Shown here: piece by piece, positions 61,127 to 64,000 of the stretch
Numbering within the stretch: position 1 is the stretch's first letter
Layout of the letters: every line of letters begins with the position of its first letter
Assembly: GCF_046630445.1 (NCBI RefSeq)
Contig: NC_092342.1
Span: forward strand, 81,704,001-81,768,000
Length of the DNA: 64,000 nt
From: Rutidosis leptorrhynchoides
Lineage: Eukaryota > Streptophyta > Magnoliopsida > Asterales > Asteraceae
Direction: 5' to 3'
The notes under the pieces: generated by a model
The model's database searches: none
Told to the model about the DNA's origin: nothing
Seen by the model: only the letters and a program-made list of their open reading frames with translations
Program-made: the position numbers and the translations under genes

Positions 61127-63056
61127 TTTTAATACTTTTAATATTTTCTTAGTCCGTAGTTAGCAGTCCGATGTTAGTGGTCCACAATTAGTTGCTTAAA
61201 TAAAATAAATAAAGACCCCATCGTATTCGTATTGATCAGAATTAATCTCGACCCATGGTACCATGTTGTCAAGTGACGTGTTGCGTACATAAAGTACCGT
61301 GTTGTCAAATGACGTGTTGCGTACAATCATGAGGTCGTATGATTAATCTTCTCGTGTTGTTTACGGGTGGTCCTGAAATATATAAAATCAAATCATAAGT
61401 AAATATATATGAAATATCATATTAATTAGAAATATATGATTAATTTAATTTTTCTCCAAATATTTTCGTAGCTAAACTAGTTTCGGATACCCGATCTTGT
61501 TTTAGTCGTAGTTTCTTCATTACAACTCCGTTTTTGTTGGTTCAACTTGCCACTTCCTTGGATCGAGTCAAATTTTAAGAATATGAACTAAAAATACCTT
61601 AGGTTATATTTGAAATCATAGGTTATAGGTCAAACTTTGGTGAAACTTATGAAGGTGATCATTTTCCATCATAAAAACAACATTTAATGATCATTTTTCT
61701 AAAAATACTTACACTTTGAGTTAAACCATGAAATTTTTATGTGTTAACATATTCATAAGAAATATCATTTTTCCAGAACATGAACTTCCAATTCAAAACT
61801 TAAGATGGTTTTTAATTATCCAACCCAAAACAGCCCCCGGTTGCACTCCGACGACGTAAATTCAGTTTTTAAGATGTTCTTTGTAAAACCAAGTTATATC
61901 TTGTTAAGTTAGCATATCATTATGATATATTACAGGTCTTGAAGTGTTTTAAAAGTTAAGTTAGAAGGATCTATTTAGTTTTCAAACAAGTTTAAAATCA
62001 TTCAAACTATGTTCTTGTTGTTAAAATTTTACAACACAAAATAAGATAGCTATATAAATATGAATCGAATAAGGTTATGAACAAGGTTACTATCTCAAGT
62101 TACTTGGACAAAGTTACTGTAAAATATGAGAAAAATCCTAGAACCAAAAGAGTGGTGGAGTTGGATCAAAAGGTTGGAAGTAAACTTGTATTTTTAGAAG
62201 GATTATTGAAGTTTTCTTGTAAGGAATTTATTATGATGATTAAGGCTTGTTTTTGAAGCTAGATCTTCATAGTTATTTGCTGAGATTGTGAAGAACACTT
62301 AAGGTTCCTAAGAGTGTGTTTTTGGTTAGAGAAAATGTGTAGTAAAAATGAAATTGGAATGGAGTATAAATGGTGGTGAAAAGATGTATAAATTTGTAAT
62401 ATTGTGCAAAAGTCTTGTAATATGCCAAATTGATTAATCGTGCATGCTAAGATCCAAAATTGGCTGACTCATGGCTGCTAATAAAGTGATTGTGATGTGT
62501 ATATACTAATAGTAAATACGTATAGGAGCTGGGTATGATACGAGTACATATACTCTAGGTATACGTGTAGAAATTTTGAGGAAACGGAACGAGAATTCAA
62601 ATATAGCTATCTTTTGTAAATATACTTATATTGTTTTATGTATATAAGCCCTTTAAAAGTGATTAAATACATATTTATACGATACTTGTATAAGTATTAT
62701 AGGTTAAAGGTATATATGTCAAATAACGTTACGTATAGTTATCATTTTGAAAACTTAAGTTAGTAGTCTCAAAGTATACTTATAACTTATTGTTATTAGT
62801 ACACAATGAGATGTTAAACCATTCTTAGATCATGTTAAATATATATAAATACATATATATACACAAACGTATAATTATCGTTTGTTATATAGTTCGTGAT
62901 ATCATCGGTCAAATTGGACGGTCAAACGTTGTGTAAAACTCTTTTTAAAAACATAAATCTCAACAATTTAGATTACTTATCATGTTGGTAAGGTTTAACT
63001 TATGTAAATATTAATCTCATAGGTATAAAATGATCGGAAAAATCCGGGTCGTTACA
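60148..63056 (-). mobile_element. 3' LTR of a minus-strand Tekay-like element, 2.9 kb
   Basis: Minus-strand start TGTAACGACCCGGATTTTTC (63056), end GGTCGGGTTATGACA (60148), preceded by the polypurine tract at 63057-63070. It is closely similar over most of its length to the plus-strand LTR at 55530, but with a longer, different U5 end (60148-60500). No gene inside; the ORFs at 60645-60893 mirror those at 57757-58029 because the LTRs are copies. Confidence 0.9.
61065..61125. repeat. (ACAT)n then (TA)n microsatellite
   Basis: About eight ACAT units followed by about 15 TA units in the LTR. Confidence 0.95.
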
Positions 63057-64000
63057 GTACCTACCCGTTAAATAAATTTCGTCCCGAAATTTTAAAATTG
63101 TACCTATTTTGCGTTCTCGGGAAACAAATGTGGGTACTTTCATTTCATCTGATCCTCTCGTTCCCAAGTAAACTCGGGACCCCTTCAAGCATTCCAACGA
63201 ACCTTAACGATCGGTATGTTGCTCTGCTTGAGTTGTTTAACTTCACGGTCCATGATTTCGACTGGTTCTTCTATGAATTGTAGTTTCTCCTCGACTTGGA
63301 TTTCTTCAAGAGGAATGGTGAGATCTTCCTTTGCAAGACATTTCTTAAGGTTTGATACGTGAAATGTATTATGTACTTCGGCGAGTTGTTGCGGTAACTC
63401 GAGTCGATAAGCTACCGGTCCAATGCTTTCGATGATCTTGGACGGGACTACATACCTTGGGTTCAGTTTACCCCTTTTACCGAAACGTATTACACCTTTT
63501 CAAGGTGACACCTTTAACATAACCATGTCACCGATCTGAAATTCTAATGGTTTCCTTCGGACATTGGCGTAGCTCTTTTGGCGACTACGGGATGTTTTTA
63601 ATCTCTCCTTGATTTGTACTATCTTCTCAGTCATTTCGTGTATGATCTTGGGACCAGTTAATTGTCGATCTCCTACTTCATTCCAACAGATAGGGGATCT
63701 ACACTTCCTTCCATACAATGCTTCGAATGGTGCAGCTTTAATGCTCGCATGATAACTGTTATTATACGAGAATTCTGCTAATGGTAGATATTTATCCCAT
63801 CCGTTTCCAAAATCGATCACACATGCCCTGAGCATGTCCTCAAGAGTCTGAATTGTTCTTTCACTCTGCCCGTCAGTTTGCGGATGATATGCGGTACTCA
63901 TATCCAAACGAGTTCCTAGGGCTTCCTGTAGTGATTGCCAGAACTTTGATGTAAATCTACTATCACGATCGAATATAATGGAAATAGGTATTCCATGCCT
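63057..64000 (-). pseudogene. Tekay-like integrase end and chromodomain tail (runs off the window)
   Basis: Minus strand, continuing beyond 64000. The integrase core has [10 protein letters not shown] at about 63970, then [13 protein letters not shown] (63900) and [14 protein letters not shown] (63735). The segment ends DMVMLKVSP with a stop at 63500 where W is expected. The frame resumes with [28 protein letters not shown] and the chromodomain-type [13 protein letters not shown] ... GPEFTWERE (to about 63110), with two more stops. The purine tract AACGGGTAGGTAC (63057-63070) follows. Less decayed than the equivalent region at 45389. Confidence 0.88.

Overview
The window is plant nuclear DNA made almost entirely of nested, mostly decayed retrotransposons around one conserved host gene. 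The Tekay/Del-like and Athila-like Ty3/gypsy lineages, L1-type LINEs, hAT and Stowaway MITEs and a gamma-type phosphatidylinositol 4-kinase all point to a flowering plant. A eudicot, perhaps a composite (Asteraceae), is my impression only. No rRNA, tRNA, CRISPR or organelle block was seen.

Layout. 1-4309: tail and 3' LTR of a Tekay-like element (+), abutting a LINE. 4310-9021: L1-type LINE (+), opened by a solo LTR (6654-8053, duplication GAAGC) and carrying a hAT-type MITE (8716-8937, duplication TATATAGG). 9022-14167: the gene island, with one intact gene on the minus strand, PI4K gamma (10224-12050), and a Stowaway-like MITE. 14168-15795: LINE remnants (-). 15796-16642: old LTR fragment. 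16643-20078: 5' LTR, PBS and leader of a gypsy element (+, family A). 20079-24581 and 41639-41927: 3' LTR and 3' internal part of a related minus-strand element (family B). It is split by a complete 17-kb Athila-like element (24582-41633, duplication ATCCC). 41928-54305: Tekay-like element (-) that carries an F-box gene and an acidic-protein ORF between its PBS and gag. 54306-55529: gag and leader of another minus element, possibly family B. 55530-60147: 5' LTR, PBS and pre-gag ORF of an element (+), then LTR scraps. 60148-64000: 3' LTR and integrase end of an element (-) of the same LTR family, so the two LTRs form a 2.6-kb inverted repeat.

The host gene should make a soluble lipid/protein kinase independently of its neighbours. 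In the Athila-like element, gag-pol would be a single reading frame but has one frameshift and one nonsense codon. Downstream lie two extra units with splice signals: a 138-residue basic, Cys-rich ORF and an ATHILA ORF-1 type gene with its own leader and a 636-bp intron.

The two most unusual signals are these. First, an intact F-box gene rides inside an LTR retrotransposon whose pol is decayed. Second, several different LTR families share a module of paired GC-rich near-palindromes, often linked by GGCCAAAA(n)GGCC, close upstream of the LTR core promoter and again upstream of the internal gene of the Athila-like element. All identities quoted are by-eye impressions, since nothing was computed.
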